Assembly: GCA_025757845.1 (NCBI GenBank)
Contig: CP107211.1
Coordinates: 682,001-746,000, forward strand
Direction of reading: 5' to 3'
Source: Oscillospiraceae bacterium
GTDB lineage: Bacteria > Bacillota > Clostridia > Oscillospirales > Ruminococcaceae
Length of the DNA: 64,000 nt
Shown: positions 6,721-16,390 of the stretch, piece by piece
Position numbering within the stretch: the first letter of the stretch is position 1
How the letters are laid out: the number at the start of each line of letters is the position of its first letter
Made by a program: the position numbers and the translations under genes
The notes under the pieces: model-generated
Databases searched by the model: none
Seen by the model: only the letters and a program-made list of their open reading frames with translations
Told to the model about the DNA's origin: nothing

Positions 6721-7584
6721 TTGATTAGTGAGATCATCGAGAAATGGATAAAAGGCATTTTGATCGATGGCATCACGGGCAACCTCTCCGGCCTGTTCGA
6801 TAACGTGAACGCCAAGGTGGGCGAAATCGCTTCGGATGTCGGCTCCACCCCGCAGGCGTGGAACAGCGGCATTTTCAATATGCTGCGCAGTCTTTCCGAA
6901 ACGGTGGTGCTGCCCATTGCAGCGGCTATCCTTGCCCTTGTGATGTGCCATGAGCTTATCCAGATGATTACCGAAAAGAACAATATGCACGACTTTGACA
7001 CCTCCATGTTCTTCCGCTGGATTTTCAAGTCTGCTTTTGCCATCCTCATTGTCAGCAACACATGGAATATCGTTATGGGTGTGTTCGATGCCACCCAGAG
7101 CGTTGTCAACCAAAGTTCCGGCGTTATCATCGGTGAAACATCCATCCACTTTGACCGCCTGATACCCGGACTGGAATTTCAGCTGGAAAGCATGACCATT
7201 GGCAGTCTGCTTAGTCTGTGGTTCCAGACCCTTGTGGTGGGCCTGACCATGAACATCCTTTCCATCTGCATCTTCCTTGTGACCTACGGCCGCATGATCG
7301 AGATTTACGTTGTGACCGCGCTGGGGCCTATCCCGCTTGCCACCATGGGCAGCAGCGAGTGGCGCAGCACCGGGCAGAATTATTTGAAGTCTTTGCTGGC
7401 GCTGGGTTTTCAAGCGTTCCTGATTATGATTGTCGTGGGTATCTATGCGGTGCTGATACGCAACATTTCAGGTGCAGCGGACATTGCCGGGGCCATCTGG
7501 GGCTGCATGGGCTACACCGTGCTGCTCTGCTTCTGTCTGTTCAAGACCGGCAGCATCAGCAAGTCGGTGTTTGGTGCCCACTAA
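6721..7584 (+). CDS. VirB6/TrbL-like conjugation channel membrane protein
   Basis: A 287-residue polytopic protein with at least five hydrophobic segments (for example VVLPIAAAILALVMC, SAFAILIVSNTW, LVVGLTMNILSICIFLV). It has the conserved CHELIQMITEKNNMHDFD block seen in VirB6-like proteins of Tn1549-type elements. It likely forms the inner channel. The start is TTG 6721, nine bases after AAAGGAGG at 6704-6711; a longer frame upstream lacks a ribosome site and overlaps the Maff2 gene. Confidence 0.85.
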   Translation: MISEIIEKWIKGILIDGITGNLSGLFDNVNAKVGEIASDVGSTPQAWNSGIFNMLRSLSETVVLPIAAAILALVMCHELIQMITEKNNMHDFDTSMFFRWIFKSAFAILIVSNTWNIVMGVFDATQSVVNQSSGVIIGETSIHFDRLIPGLEFQLESMTIGSLLSLWFQTLVVGLTMNILSICIFLVTYGRMIEIYVVTALGPIPLATMGSSEWRSTGQNYLKSLLALGFQAFLIMIVVGIYAVLIRNISGAADIAGAIWGCMGYTVLLCFCLFKTGSISKSVFGAH

Positions 7585-7604
7585 GGCCGAGAAAGGAAAA
7601 ACGT

Positions 7605-8030
7605 ATGGCGTATGTGACCGTTCCCAAAGATTTGACCCATGTAAAATCCAAAGTCTTATTCGGGCTGACCAAGCGGCAGCTGGTCTGCTTCGGCGGCGCG
7701 CTCCTCACGGGCGGGCCGCTTTATTTTTTGACCCGGGACTATCTTTCCAACAGCGCGGCGGCCCTGCTGATGATTTTTGCCATGCTGCCGGGGCTGCTGT
7801 TCGCTCTGTTCGAGCGGCACGGCCAGCCCCTTGAAGTGGTGATTCAGCAAATGATTCAGTGCTGCTTTATTCGTCCCAAGGAAAGGCCCTATCAGACCAA
7901 CAATGCTTACGCCGCCCTTGTGCGGCAATACCAAATGGAACAGGAGGTAAAGGCCATTGTCCAGAAAAACGATACCCCGCGAAACCGAAAAGCCCAAAAA
8001 GCTCACCCGCGCCCAGAAAAAAGAAATTGA
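7605..8030 (+). CDS. PrgI-family conjugation membrane protein
   Basis: A 141-residue protein beginning MAYVTVPKDLTHVKSKVLFGLTKRQ, with two adjacent transmembrane helices and a basic tail. This matches PrgI (VirB3-like), which anchors VirB4 at the membrane. It starts at ATG 7605 behind AAAGGA. The last 74 bp overlap the VirB4 gene in another frame. Confidence 0.88.
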   Translation: MAYVTVPKDLTHVKSKVLFGLTKRQLVCFGGALLTGGPLYFLTRDYLSNSAAALLMIFAMLPGLLFALFERHGQPLEVVIQQMIQCCFIRPKERPYQTNNAYAALVRQYQMEQEVKAIVQKNDTPRNRKAQKAHPRPEKRN

Positions 8031-10359
8031 TGCCGTTCTCCGCAAGTACAAGGGTGACGGCAAGCCCCGCACGGCACAGGCCACCATCCCGTATGAGGCC
8101 ATCTACCCGGACGGTGTGTGCCGCATTGACCGACGCACGTTCTCCAAGTGCATTGCCTTTGAGGACATCAGCTATCAGCTGGCCCAGCCGGAAACGAGGA
8201 CCGCCATCTTTGAACACCTGTGCGACCTGTACAACTATGTGGATGCCTCCATCCATGTGCAGCTTTCGTTTCTCAATCGCAAGGTTGACCCGGTGCAGTA
8301 CGCAAAAAGTTTTGAGATCGCACCGCAGGGGGATGATTTTGACGACATCCGCGCCGAGTACACCGCCATCCTGCAAAAGCAGCTTGCCAGCGGAAACAAC
8401 GGCATCGTCAAAACGAAATACCTGACCTTCACCATCGAGGCCGACAGTCTGAAAACAGCGCGGGCGCGGCTGACCCGCATTGGCCTTGACCTGCTGGGCT
8501 ATTTCAAGACCATGGGCTGCACGGCGCACGTCATGGACGGGCAGGAGCGTTTGGAGGTGCTGCACGGCATCTTCCACCCGGACGGCGAACCGTTTCGCTT
8601 TGAATGGGACTGGCTGGCACCCTCCGGCCTGTCCACCAAAGATTTTGTGGCTCCATCCTCCCTCTGCTTCGGCACGGCCAAGACCTTTGGGCTGGGCGGC
8701 AAATATGGAGCCGTGAGCTTTTTACAAATCCTTGCGCCGGAACTTTCGGACGAAATGCTGGCCGACTTCCTCAAAACGGAAAGCGGGATTCTCGTCAATC
8801 TCCATGTGCAGGCCATCGACCAGACCGAGGCCATCAAAACCATCAAGCGGAAGATCACAGACCTTGACGCCATGAAGATTCAGGAGCAGAAAAAGGCTGT
8901 CCGTTCCGGGTACGACATGGACATCCTGCCCAGCGACCTTGCCACTTACGGCGAGGACGCCAAAAAGCTGCTGAACAAATTGCAGACCCGGAACGAACGG
9001 CTTTTCATGCTGACCTTTCTTGTGCTGAATGTGGCCGACACCAAGCAAAAGCTGGGCAACGATGTGTTCCAAGCCGCAGGTGTGGCACAGAAGTATAACT
9101 GCTCGCTTGTCCGGCTGGACTACCAGCAGGAACAGGGCCTTGTGTCCAGCCTGCCGCTGGGCATCAACCAGATAAAGATTCAGCGCAGCCTTACCACCTC
9201 CAACGTGGCGGTGTTCGTGCCCTTTGTGACGCAGGAGCTTTTCCAGAGCGGGGCAGCCATGTACTACGGCATCAACGCAAAATCCCACAACATGATCATG
9301 CTGGACCGCAAGCAGGCCCGGTGTCCCAACGGCTTGAAGCTGGGCACCCCCGGTAGCGGAAAATCCATGAGCTGCAAGTCTGAAATCGTCAGTGTGTTTT
9401 TAACGACCGCTGACGATATTTTTATTTCAGACCCAGAGGCCGAGTATTACCCGCTGGTCAAGCGGCTGCATGGGCAGGTCATCAAACTTTCGCCCACCAG
9501 CAGGGACTATGTAAATCCGCTGGACATCAACCTGAACTACTCCGAAGATGACAGCCCGCTGGCTTTGAAATCGGATTTTGTGCTGTCGTTCTGTGAGTTG
9601 GTCATGGGCGGCAAAACAGGTCTGGAAGCGATTGAGCGCACCGTGATAGACCGTGCCGTGAAAGCTATCTATCGCCCCTATCTGGCAAACCCCTGCCCGG
9701 AGAATATGCCGATTTTGTCTGACCTCCACCAAGCCCTGCTCGACCAGCACTTGCCGGAGGCGGATCGGGTAGCGCAGGCATTGGACTTGTATGTGTCCGG
9801 CTCGCTGAATGTGTTTAATCACAAAACGAATGTGGACATCCACAACCGGCTTGTGGCCTTTGACATCAAAGAGTTAGGCAAGCAGTTAAAAAAACTGGGG
9901 ATGCTCATTATCCAAGACCAGATATGGGGCCGCGTTACCCAGAACCGCAGTCAGGGCCGGGCTACATGGTATTTTGCAGACGAGTTCCACTTGCTCTTGA
10001 AAGAGGAACAGACCGCTGCGTACAGTGCCGAGATTTGGAAACGCTTCCGCAAATGGGGCGGCGTGCCCACAGGCGCCACCCAGAATGTGAAGGACCTTCT
10101 TTCTTCCCCGGAGATTGAAAACATTCTGGAAAACAGCGACTTCATCACGCTGCTGAATCAGGCATCCGGCGACCGCAAAATCCTTTCGGAACGGCTGAAC
10201 CTTTCCGCAGACCAGCAGAAGTACATCGACAATTCCGAACCGGGCGAAGGACTGCTGATTTTTGAAAATGTGGTGCTGCCATTCTCAAACCCTATCCCGA
10301 ATAACACCCAGCTTTACAAAATTATGACCACCCGGCTCAGCGAGGTGGTGGAGCTATGA
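7957..10359 (+). CDS. VirB4/TraE-type conjugation ATPase
   Basis: An 800-residue protein that energises the type IV secretion channel. The N-terminal VirB4 domain includes FLNRKVD and KTKYLTFTIEADSLKTARARL. Walker A is GTPGSGKS at about 463-470 and Walker B is YFADEFHLLL with Asp675/Glu676. The C-terminus has GVPTGATQNVKDLLSSPE and the IYKIMTTR-like end. The start is TTG 7957, nine bases after AGGAGGT, inside the prgI gene. It overlaps the methyltransferase start by 4 bp. Confidence 0.93.
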   Translation: MSRKTIPRETEKPKKLTRAQKKEIDAVLRKYKGDGKPRTAQATIPYEAIYPDGVCRIDRRTFSKCIAFEDISYQLAQPETRTAIFEHLCDLYNYVDASIHVQLSFLNRKVDPVQYAKSFEIAPQGDDFDDIRAEYTAILQKQLASGNNGIVKTKYLTFTIEADSLKTARARLTRIGLDLLGYFKTMGCTAHVMDGQERLEVLHGIFHPDGEPFRFEWDWLAPSGLSTKDFVAPSSLCFGTAKTFGLGGKYGAVSFLQILAPELSDEMLADFLKTESGILVNLHVQAIDQTEAIKTIKRKITDLDAMKIQEQKKAVRSGYDMDILPSDLATYGEDAKKLLNKLQTRNERLFMLTFLVLNVADTKQKLGNDVFQAAGVAQKYNCSLVRLDYQQEQGLVSSLPLGINQIKIQRSLTTSNVAVFVPFVTQELFQSGAAMYYGINAKSHNMIMLDRKQARCPNGLKLGTPGSGKSMSCKSEIVSVFLTTADDIFISDPEAEYYPLVKRLHGQVIKLSPTSRDYVNPLDINLNYSEDDSPLALKSDFVLSFCELVMGGKTGLEAIERTVIDRAVKAIYRPYLANPCPENMPILSDLHQALLDQHLPEADRVAQALDLYVSGSLNVFNHKTNVDIHNRLVAFDIKELGKQLKKLGMLIIQDQIWGRVTQNRSQGRATWYFADEFHLLLKEEQTAAYSAEIWKRFRKWGGVPTGATQNVKDLLSSPEIENILENSDFITLLNQASGDRKILSERLNLSADQQKYIDNSEPGEGLLIFENVVLPFSNPIPNNTQLYKIMTTRLSEVVEL

Positions 10360-11252
10360 ACTTAACGCATTTCAGCTTGTTTTCCGGCATAGGCGGCATC
10401 GACCTTGCCGCGGAAGCAGCGGGTTTTACTTCGGTCTGTCAATGCGAGTGGGCAGCCTTCCCCGCCGCTGTTCTGGCAAGCCACTGGCCGGAGGTGCCCC
10501 GTTTTCAGGACATCACCACCGTAACAAAGGAGGCTTTCTTTGAAAAAACAGGACTTCGCACCGTCACCCTCATTTCAGGTGGTTTCCCGTGCCAGCCGTT
10601 CTCCACCGCAGGGCAGCAGCGCGGCTTCTACGATGAACGCTACCTGTGGCCCGAAATGCTGCGGGTCATCCGGGAATTGCAGCCCCGTTGGGTGCTTGGA
10701 GAAAATGTTGCTGGCTTCCTCCGTATGGGGCTCGACAAAACGCTCATTGACTTGGAGCAGGCAGGTTACGATGTTCGGGTTTTCGTATTACCTGCTGCTG
10801 CCGTTGGCGCGTGGCACGAACGGAAACGGGTATTCATCATCGGCTCCGCTGCTTCCCACACCCCTTGCCAGCGACACCGGGGATGTGGGCAAGGGGCTGG
10901 ACATCCAAATCTCTGCGAATGGCAGTTACCGCAAGATGAACAAGGATGGCAAGGCATGGACGGCGCGGCTTTCCCATGTGGTCTACCGCATGACCCCCAC
11001 CACGCTGGAAAGGCCCTACCTCAACCCGGACTGGGTAGAGTGGCTGATGGGTTTCCCGCGCAAATGGACGGACATTCCCTTTGGGCCGAAGAACCCGCCG
11101 ACATCCCGCGCCTGACCGAAGAGGTGCCGAACCGCAGCAAGCGGATGAAAACGCTGGGCAATGCGGTTTCGCCGCCGCAGGTGTTCCCGATTCTCAAATA
11201 CATTGCGGACATTGAAACGGGCCGCTGTCCGATGGGAGGTGAAGAACTTTGA
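10356..11252 (+). CDS. DNA cytosine-5 methyltransferase with two compensating frameshifts
   Basis: Motif I FSGIGGIDLAAEAAG, the catalytic motif IV GGFPCQPFS, motif VI ENV and motif VIII RKRVFIIG lie in one frame. From about 10843 to 11095 the protein-like sequence moves to the +1 frame (LLPTPLASDTG, then LNPDWVEWLMGFPRKWTDIPFG). Motif X, RMKTLGNAVSPPQ, then returns to the first frame. The annotated 298-residue reading is therefore continuous, but about 85 central residues, including the target-recognition region, are replaced by an arginine/histidine-rich translation. Either both indels are real and specificity is lost, or they are assembly errors. Such ICE methyltransferases usually protect the incoming DNA from restriction. 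Confidence 0.8.
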   Translation: MNLTHFSLFSGIGGIDLAAEAAGFTSVCQCEWAAFPAAVLASHWPEVPRFQDITTVTKEAFFEKTGLRTVTLISGGFPCQPFSTAGQQRGFYDERYLWPEMLRVIRELQPRWVLGENVAGFLRMGLDKTLIDLEQAGYDVRVFVLPAAAVGAWHERKRVFIIGSAASHTPCQRHRGCGQGAGHPNLCEWQLPQDEQGWQGMDGAAFPCGLPHDPHHAGKALPQPGLGRVADGFPAQMDGHSLWAEEPADIPRLTEEVPNRSKRMKTLGNAVSPPQVFPILKYIADIETGRCPMGGEEL

Positions 11253-13234
11253 AAGAATTGCAGGCGAAAGCCAAAGTCACCCAGACCATGACCCGTGATG
11301 GTCTGGTGATGGAAAATCAAGCGGACGGCACTGTAGAGAATGTTTCCAGTCGGGAAGCGGAACAGGATTACTCAACGGATTCCGAGGGCAAGGCCGAAAA
11401 AATTCTGGAACGGGCCGAGGACATCAAGGACGGGCATAAAAATAAAAAGAAAGCGAAAAAAGCCGCAGAAACCACAGCCACCGCCGAAAGTGAAGATGGT
11501 CTGCACCGTTCCGCCGCCCGTCTGGAACTGACCGAAGAAGAACGGGCAGACCCGGCGTTGCAGCCGTATATCCAAAAGGCGGAAGCGAAAGCCGACAAGC
11601 TGGATGCGGCCCGCGCTGCTTTGCCGAAAAAACGTGTCCCGGTCAAGGAAAAAATCTACGATGCCGCCAGCGGCAAGGCGAAATCCACCCTGCGTTTTGA
11701 GCAGCAGGACAAAGGCCCGCCCAGCCTGAAACCAAACCCGGCCAGCCGCCCGCTATCAGAAGCGTTGCTGTTCGCTCACGGAAAAATCCATGAAGTCGAA
11801 CACGAAAATGTGGGTGTGGAGGGTGGCCACAAGGGTGAAGAACTGGTGGAGCATCAGACCGCCAAGGTCATCCGCAGCGGCATCCGGCACCACAAGATGA
11901 AGCCCTACAAGGCCGTGGAAAAGGCAGAGCGTCAGCTCATGTCTGCCAATGCAGAATACTTTTACCAGAAATCCTTGCGGGACAATCCGCAGCTTGCGCA
12001 GTCCGCCAGCAACCCCATTTCCCGGATGTGGCAGAAACAGCGTATAAAGCAGCAGTATGCCAAAGCTGCACGGCAGGCCGGCCAAGCCGCCGCGCAGGGT
12101 GCGGCCACCACCGCAGAGAACGGTTTCCGGGTAACGAAGCTGGCAGCCGAGGGCGGCGAACGGGTAGCCGAATTTGCGACCCAGAACTGGAAAACCATTC
12201 TGATCGTGGCGGTGTTCGGTCTGCTGGCTCTGCTCCTGATAACGGGGTTGCAGTCCTGCACCGTGATGGCGGGCACCGCTGGAACCGGCGTGACGGCATC
12301 CTCTTACTTTTCCAAGGACAAGGATATGCTGGGTGCAGAGAAAGCCTACGCCAAGCTGGAGCAAAAACTGCAACGGTATCTCGACACCTACGAGGCCACC
12401 CACAACTACGATGAATACCATTTTTATCTGGACGAAATCGAGCATGACCCCTATGTGCTGATCTCGATTTTGTCCGCGCTGCATGACGGCGTGTTCACAC
12501 TGGCCGAGGTGCAGGGCGAACTTGAAATGCTCTTTGAAAAGCAATACATCCTGACCGAGACCGTGACCATGCAGATACGTTACCGCACAAAAATGATGGT
12601 CATTATTGGCCCGTATGGTGTGCCGCAGGTTATCACCTATCAAGAACCGTATGAATACTACATCTGCACGGTCAAGCTGAAGAACAAAGATTTGTCCCAC
12701 CTACCCGTGAAAGTGCTGACCGAAGAACAGCTTAGTGCCTATTCGCTCTATATGCGCACGCTGGGTAACCGGCCGGATTTGTTTGGCAAAGCGCAATACC
12801 CTAATGCGTCCACCATCAAGCAGCCCACCTACTACGATATTCCCCCGGAAGCACTAAAGGATGATAGGTTTGCCGCCATGATGGAGGAAGCCACGAAGTA
12901 CATCGGCTACCCGTATGTGTGGGGCGGCAGTTCGCCCAGCACCAGCTTTGATTGCAGCGGCTACATTTCGTGGGTGCTGAATCACTCCGGCTGGAATGTC
13001 GGCCGCCAGACTGCACAGGGCCTTTACAACCTCTGCACTCCCGTTTCGACGGCGCAGGTCAAACCGGGCGACCTTGTGTTTTTCAAGGGAACCTACGATA
13101 CCCCCGGCGTGAGCCATTGCGGTATCTATGTGGGCAATTCCATCATGCTGCACTGCGGCGACCCGATCTCTTACACAAACCTCAACTCGAAATATTGGCA
13201 AGAACATTTTTACAGCTATGGGCGTTTACCGTGA
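11249..13234 (+). CDS. Conjugation NlpC/P60 peptidoglycan hydrolase
   Basis: A 661-residue membrane-anchored protein. It has a charged cytosolic N-terminus of about 300 residues (Lys/Ala/Glu-rich), a transmembrane helix near 311-332 (TILIVAVFGLLALLLITG), a VirB8-like/linker region, and a C-terminal NlpC/P60 domain. The hydrolase has YPYVWGGSSP, FDCSGYISW with Cys569, and VSHCGIYVG with His623. It opens the cell wall for the mating channel, as Orf14 does in Tn916. It starts at TTG 11249 after GGGAGGTG and overlaps the methyltransferase by 4 bp. Confidence 0.9.
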   Translation: MKELQAKAKVTQTMTRDGLVMENQADGTVENVSSREAEQDYSTDSEGKAEKILERAEDIKDGHKNKKKAKKAAETTATAESEDGLHRSAARLELTEEERADPALQPYIQKAEAKADKLDAARAALPKKRVPVKEKIYDAASGKAKSTLRFEQQDKGPPSLKPNPASRPLSEALLFAHGKIHEVEHENVGVEGGHKGEELVEHQTAKVIRSGIRHHKMKPYKAVEKAERQLMSANAEYFYQKSLRDNPQLAQSASNPISRMWQKQRIKQQYAKAARQAGQAAAQGAATTAENGFRVTKLAAEGGERVAEFATQNWKTILIVAVFGLLALLLITGLQSCTVMAGTAGTGVTASSYFSKDKDMLGAEKAYAKLEQKLQRYLDTYEATHNYDEYHFYLDEIEHDPYVLISILSALHDGVFTLAEVQGELEMLFEKQYILTETVTMQIRYRTKMMVIIGPYGVPQVITYQEPYEYYICTVKLKNKDLSHLPVKVLTEEQLSAYSLYMRTLGNRPDLFGKAQYPNASTIKQPTYYDIPPEALKDDRFAAMMEEATKYIGYPYVWGGSSPSTSFDCSGYISWVLNHSGWNVGRQTAQGLYNLCTPVSTAQVKPGDLVFFKGTYDTPGVSHCGIYVGNSIMLHCGDPISYTNLNSKYWQEHFYSYGRLP

Positions 13235-13252
13235 CGCCAGAAAGGATTTTGT

Positions 13253-13504
13253 ATGGCAAAAAGACTTTCCCGCATTGAGCGCGACATTGAACGGCTCAAA
13301 GAAAAAATCAGCGAATACCAGCAGCAGTTGAAAGAACTGGAAGCTGAAAAGACCGAACAGGAAAATTTGCAGATCATTCAGCTGGTGCGCAGCATGAACA
13401 TGAAGCCGGACGAGTTCGCAGCCTTTCTGCGCAGCGGTGCGCTGAACGCTGCACCCACCGTCACCCCGTACCACAAACAGGAGGATGCCGCCGATGAAAC
13501 CTGA
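13253..13504 (+). CDS. DUF4315 family protein
   Basis: An 83-residue protein: a basic coiled coil (MAKRLSRIERDIERLKEKISEY...KELEAEKTEQEN) followed by VRSMNMKPDEFAAFL. DUF4315 proteins occur only beside conjugation genes of this family; the function is unknown, with a structural role likely. It starts 18 bp after the hydrolase and overlaps the next gene by 11 bp. Confidence 0.85.
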   Translation: MAKRLSRIERDIERLKEKISEYQQQLKELEAEKTEQENLQIIQLVRSMNMKPDEFAAFLRSGALNAAPTVTPYHKQEDAADET

Positions 13505-14216
13505 TTGGAGCCGCCGTTTTGCAGCCGGGCTACTGGCTATCCTGCTCTGCCTCTGTTCATTTTCCATGCCCGCTTTTGCAAGCGGCTCTGACCCAGCCCC
13601 GGAACCTATGCCGGAGATTACCGAAGAAGAACCCACCACGGGCGGCATGGAGCCGGAGGGTGTGCCCATCACGCCCAAGGGCAATGCAACACTGGTGGAT
13701 GACTTTTACGGCGACAAGCAGCTTATCACAGTGACCACCAAGGCCGGGAATTATTTTTACATCCTGATTGACCGTGCCAACGAGGACAAGAAAACGTCCG
13801 TTCACTTCCTGAACCAAGTGGACGATGCCGACTTGCTGGCCCTGCTGGATGAAGAACCGCAGGCCGCCGAAGTCTGCACCTGCACGGTGAAATGTGAGGC
13901 AGGAAACGTGAACGAAAACTGCCCCTTGTGTGAAAAGAGCCTGCGGAACTGCACGGCCCCGGAAGCGGTGAAAAACGACACCGAAACGCCGCAGGAAAAG
14001 CCCAAGTCCAACATGGGCAGTCTGATGATCCTGCTGGTGCTGGCTCTGGCGGGCGGCGGTGCAGCACTCTATTATTTCAAGTTCCGCAAACCCAAGGCCG
14101 ACACCACCGGGCACGATGATCTGGACGAATACGATTTTGGCGAGGACGAGGATGCAGACGAGGAACCGGCTGAAATCGAGATTCATTCGGAGGACGGACA
14201 GGAGGATGAAACATGA
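13494..14216 (+). CDS. DUF4366 family secreted/membrane protein
   Basis: A 240-residue protein with an N-terminal signal segment (RRFAAGLLAILLCLCSFSMPAFA), an extracellular domain with NYFYILIDR and a Cys cluster (CTCTVKCEAG, CPLCEKSLRNC), a C-terminal transmembrane helix, and a very acidic cytosolic tail. DUF4366 always accompanies DUF4315 in Tn1549-like elements. ATG 13494 was chosen because AGGAGG at 13479-13484 gives 9-bp spacing, whereas ATG 13485 would touch it. The stop overlaps the topoisomerase start. Confidence 0.87.
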   Translation: MKPDWSRRFAAGLLAILLCLCSFSMPAFASGSDPAPEPMPEITEEEPTTGGMEPEGVPITPKGNATLVDDFYGDKQLITVTTKAGNYFYILIDRANEDKKTSVHFLNQVDDADLLALLDEEPQAAEVCTCTVKCEAGNVNENCPLCEKSLRNCTAPEAVKNDTETPQEKPKSNMGSLMILLVLALAGGGAALYYFKFRKPKADTTGHDDLDEYDFGEDEDADEEPAEIEIHSEDGQEDET

Positions 14217-16291
14217 GCTTTCAGCTGGTGATCGCCGAAAAGCCCAGTGTGGCCCGTAGCATCGCCGCCGTGATCGGGGCAAGCGAAAAACAAACCGGCT
14301 ACTGGCAGGGTGGCGGGTATCTGGTCAGCTGGTGCATCGGGCATCTGGTGTCCTTTGCGGAAGCGGGCCAGTACGACGAAAAATACTGCAAATGGCGGTA
14401 TGAGGATTTGCCCATCCTGCCCCAGCCGTGGCAGTTCATTGTCCCGGACGAGAAGAAACAGCAGTTTGAAGTTCTGCGTGCCCTGCTCAACCGCCCGGAT
14501 GTGGACAGTGTGACTGCCGCAACCGACGCAGGCCGGGAGGGAGAACTGATCTTCCGCTTTGTCTACCAAATGGCCGGCTGCACGAAACCCGTAAAGCGGC
14601 TCTGGATTTCCAGCATGGAGGATGCCGCCATCCGGGAGGGCTTTGCAAACCTGTGCCCGGATTCGGATTATGATGCGCTGTACCAATCGGCCCTCTGCCG
14701 TGCAAAAGCAGATTGGCTGGTGGGCATCAATGCAACGCGGCTGTTTTCGGTGCTGTACCACAAGACTCTGACCGTGGGCCGCGTACAGACACCGACATTG
14801 AAAATGCTGGTGGACCGGGATGCAAAAATCCTGCGCTTCCAGAAAGAAAGGTATTACACAGTCGGCATCCAGTCCGGCAGTCTGAAAGCAGACAGTGGAC
14901 GCATTGCCAGCATGGACGAGGCCGACACTTTGAAAAATGCCTGTGCCGGGGCATCTGCTATCTGTTCTTCTGTCAAGCGGGAGAAAAAGACAGAACAGCC
15001 GCCCAAGCTCTATGACCTGACTACATTGCAGCGGGAAGCAAACCGTCTGTTCGGTTTTACCGCAAAACAGACCCTTGATTACGCCCAGCAGCTTTACGAA
15101 AAGAAATTGCTGACCTATCCCCGCACAGACAGCCAATATCTGACCGAGGACATGGGCCAGACAGCACAACATCTTGTGTCTGATCTGCTGGGACTGCTGC
15201 CCTTTGCCCAAGGACTTGCGCTGACTGCGGAAGTAGGCCGGGTGCTGAACAGCAAAAAGGTATCGGACCACCACGCCATCATTCCCACCGCAGAATTTGC
15301 AAAACAGGGCTTCACTGGCCTTGCGGAAAGTGAGTGCAAACTGATGAACCTTGTCTGCTCCAAGCTGCTCTGCGCGGTGGCTGCACCCCATGAGTACGAA
15401 ACTGTGACTGCTGTGTTCTCCTGTGCAGGGAACGAGTTCACCGCCAAGGGAAAGACCGTGCTTGTTCCCGGTTGGAAAGAGATCGACCAGAGGTTCCGCT
15501 CCACCCTGAAAGCAGACGGCGAAGAAGAAACGGAAACCCTGAACACCCTGCCGGAACTGACCGAGGGACAAAGTTATTCTGTTGTATCTGATATTTCGGA
15601 ACATTTCACGTCCCCGCCGAAAGCCTACACGGAAGATACACTCCTGTCAGCAATGGAGCGGGCCGGAGCCGAGGATATGCCGGAAAACGCAGAACGCAAG
15701 GGGCTGGGCACACCCGCCACCCGTGCCGCGATTCTGGAAAAACTGGTGCAAATGGGCTTTGTGCAGCGCAAGAGCAAGCAACTGGTGCCCACCAAGGACG
15801 GCATCAATCTGGCGGTGGTTCTGCCGGAAAGTTTGACCTCTCCCGCCCTGACCGCCGAATGGGAAAACCGCCTGACCGAGATTGCCAAGGGCAATGCAGA
15901 CCCGGACGAGTTCATGGCCGAAATTGAAGCGCAGGTGCGCCAGCTGGTCAAGACCTATTCTTGTATCAGTGCAGATAAGCAAAACCTGTTCCAGTCGGAA
16001 CGGGTTATTATCGGCAAGTGTCCCCGGTGCAGTGAAAACGTCTATGAGGGCAAGAAAAACTTCTACTGCGGGAATCGTAGCTGTCAGTTCGTGATGTGGA
16101 AGAATGACCGCTTCTTTGAGCAGCGCAAAAAGGCGTTCACGCCGAAGATCGCCGCTGCTCTGCTCAAAAACGGTAAGGCAAAGGTCAAGGGCCTCTATTC
16201 CGAAAAGACAGGCAAAACCTATGATGCAACGGTGCTTCTGGCAGATACGGGAGGCAAGTACGTCAATTACCGGGTAGAGCGCAAAGAGTAA
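14213..16291 (+). CDS. topB: DNA topoisomerase III (type IA)
   Basis: A 692-residue type IA topoisomerase. The Toprim domain has VIAEKPSVARSIAAVIG and TAATDAGREGELIFR. The active-site Tyr is in LLTYPRTDSQYL (Tyr302). KVSDHHAIIPT and GLGTPATRA are conserved core motifs. A C-terminal zinc ribbon (CPRCSENV, then YCGNRSCQF) is present. ICEs use it to resolve supercoils or intermediates during rolling-circle transfer. It overlaps the DUF4366 gene by 4 bp (ATGA). Confidence 0.95.
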   Translation: MSFQLVIAEKPSVARSIAAVIGASEKQTGYWQGGGYLVSWCIGHLVSFAEAGQYDEKYCKWRYEDLPILPQPWQFIVPDEKKQQFEVLRALLNRPDVDSVTAATDAGREGELIFRFVYQMAGCTKPVKRLWISSMEDAAIREGFANLCPDSDYDALYQSALCRAKADWLVGINATRLFSVLYHKTLTVGRVQTPTLKMLVDRDAKILRFQKERYYTVGIQSGSLKADSGRIASMDEADTLKNACAGASAICSSVKREKKTEQPPKLYDLTTLQREANRLFGFTAKQTLDYAQQLYEKKLLTYPRTDSQYLTEDMGQTAQHLVSDLLGLLPFAQGLALTAEVGRVLNSKKVSDHHAIIPTAEFAKQGFTGLAESECKLMNLVCSKLLCAVAAPHEYETVTAVFSCAGNEFTAKGKTVLVPGWKEIDQRFRSTLKADGEEETETLNTLPELTEGQSYSVVSDISEHFTSPPKAYTEDTLLSAMERAGAEDMPENAERKGLGTPATRAAILEKLVQMGFVQRKSKQLVPTKDGINLAVVLPESLTSPALTAEWENRLTEIAKGNADPDEFMAEIEAQVRQLVKTYSCISADKQNLFQSERVIIGKCPRCSENVYEGKKNFYCGNRSCQFVMWKNDRFFEQRKKAFTPKIAAALLKNGKAKVKGLYSEKTGKTYDATVLLADTGGKYVNYRVERKE

Positions 16292-16306
16292 GGCAAAAAT
16301 ACGAGG

Positions 16307-16349
16307 GCCGGTTATGGTAAGGTGAAGCATTCATTTTGCCATAACCGGC
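16307..16349. promoter_or_regulatory. Strong hairpin between topB and the ArdC-like gene
   Basis: Perfect 11-bp stem GCCGGTTATGG/CCATAACCGGC with a 21-nt loop and no T-run after it. It is followed by a second small hairpin CTATCC-gta-GGATAG at 16356-16370, just before the ribosome site AAAAGGAG. It could regulate translation of the next gene or be a processing or protein-binding site. Confidence 0.5.
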
Positions 16350-16390
16350 TCTCTCTATCCGTAGGATAGCAAAAAAAGGAGTGTGACCAA

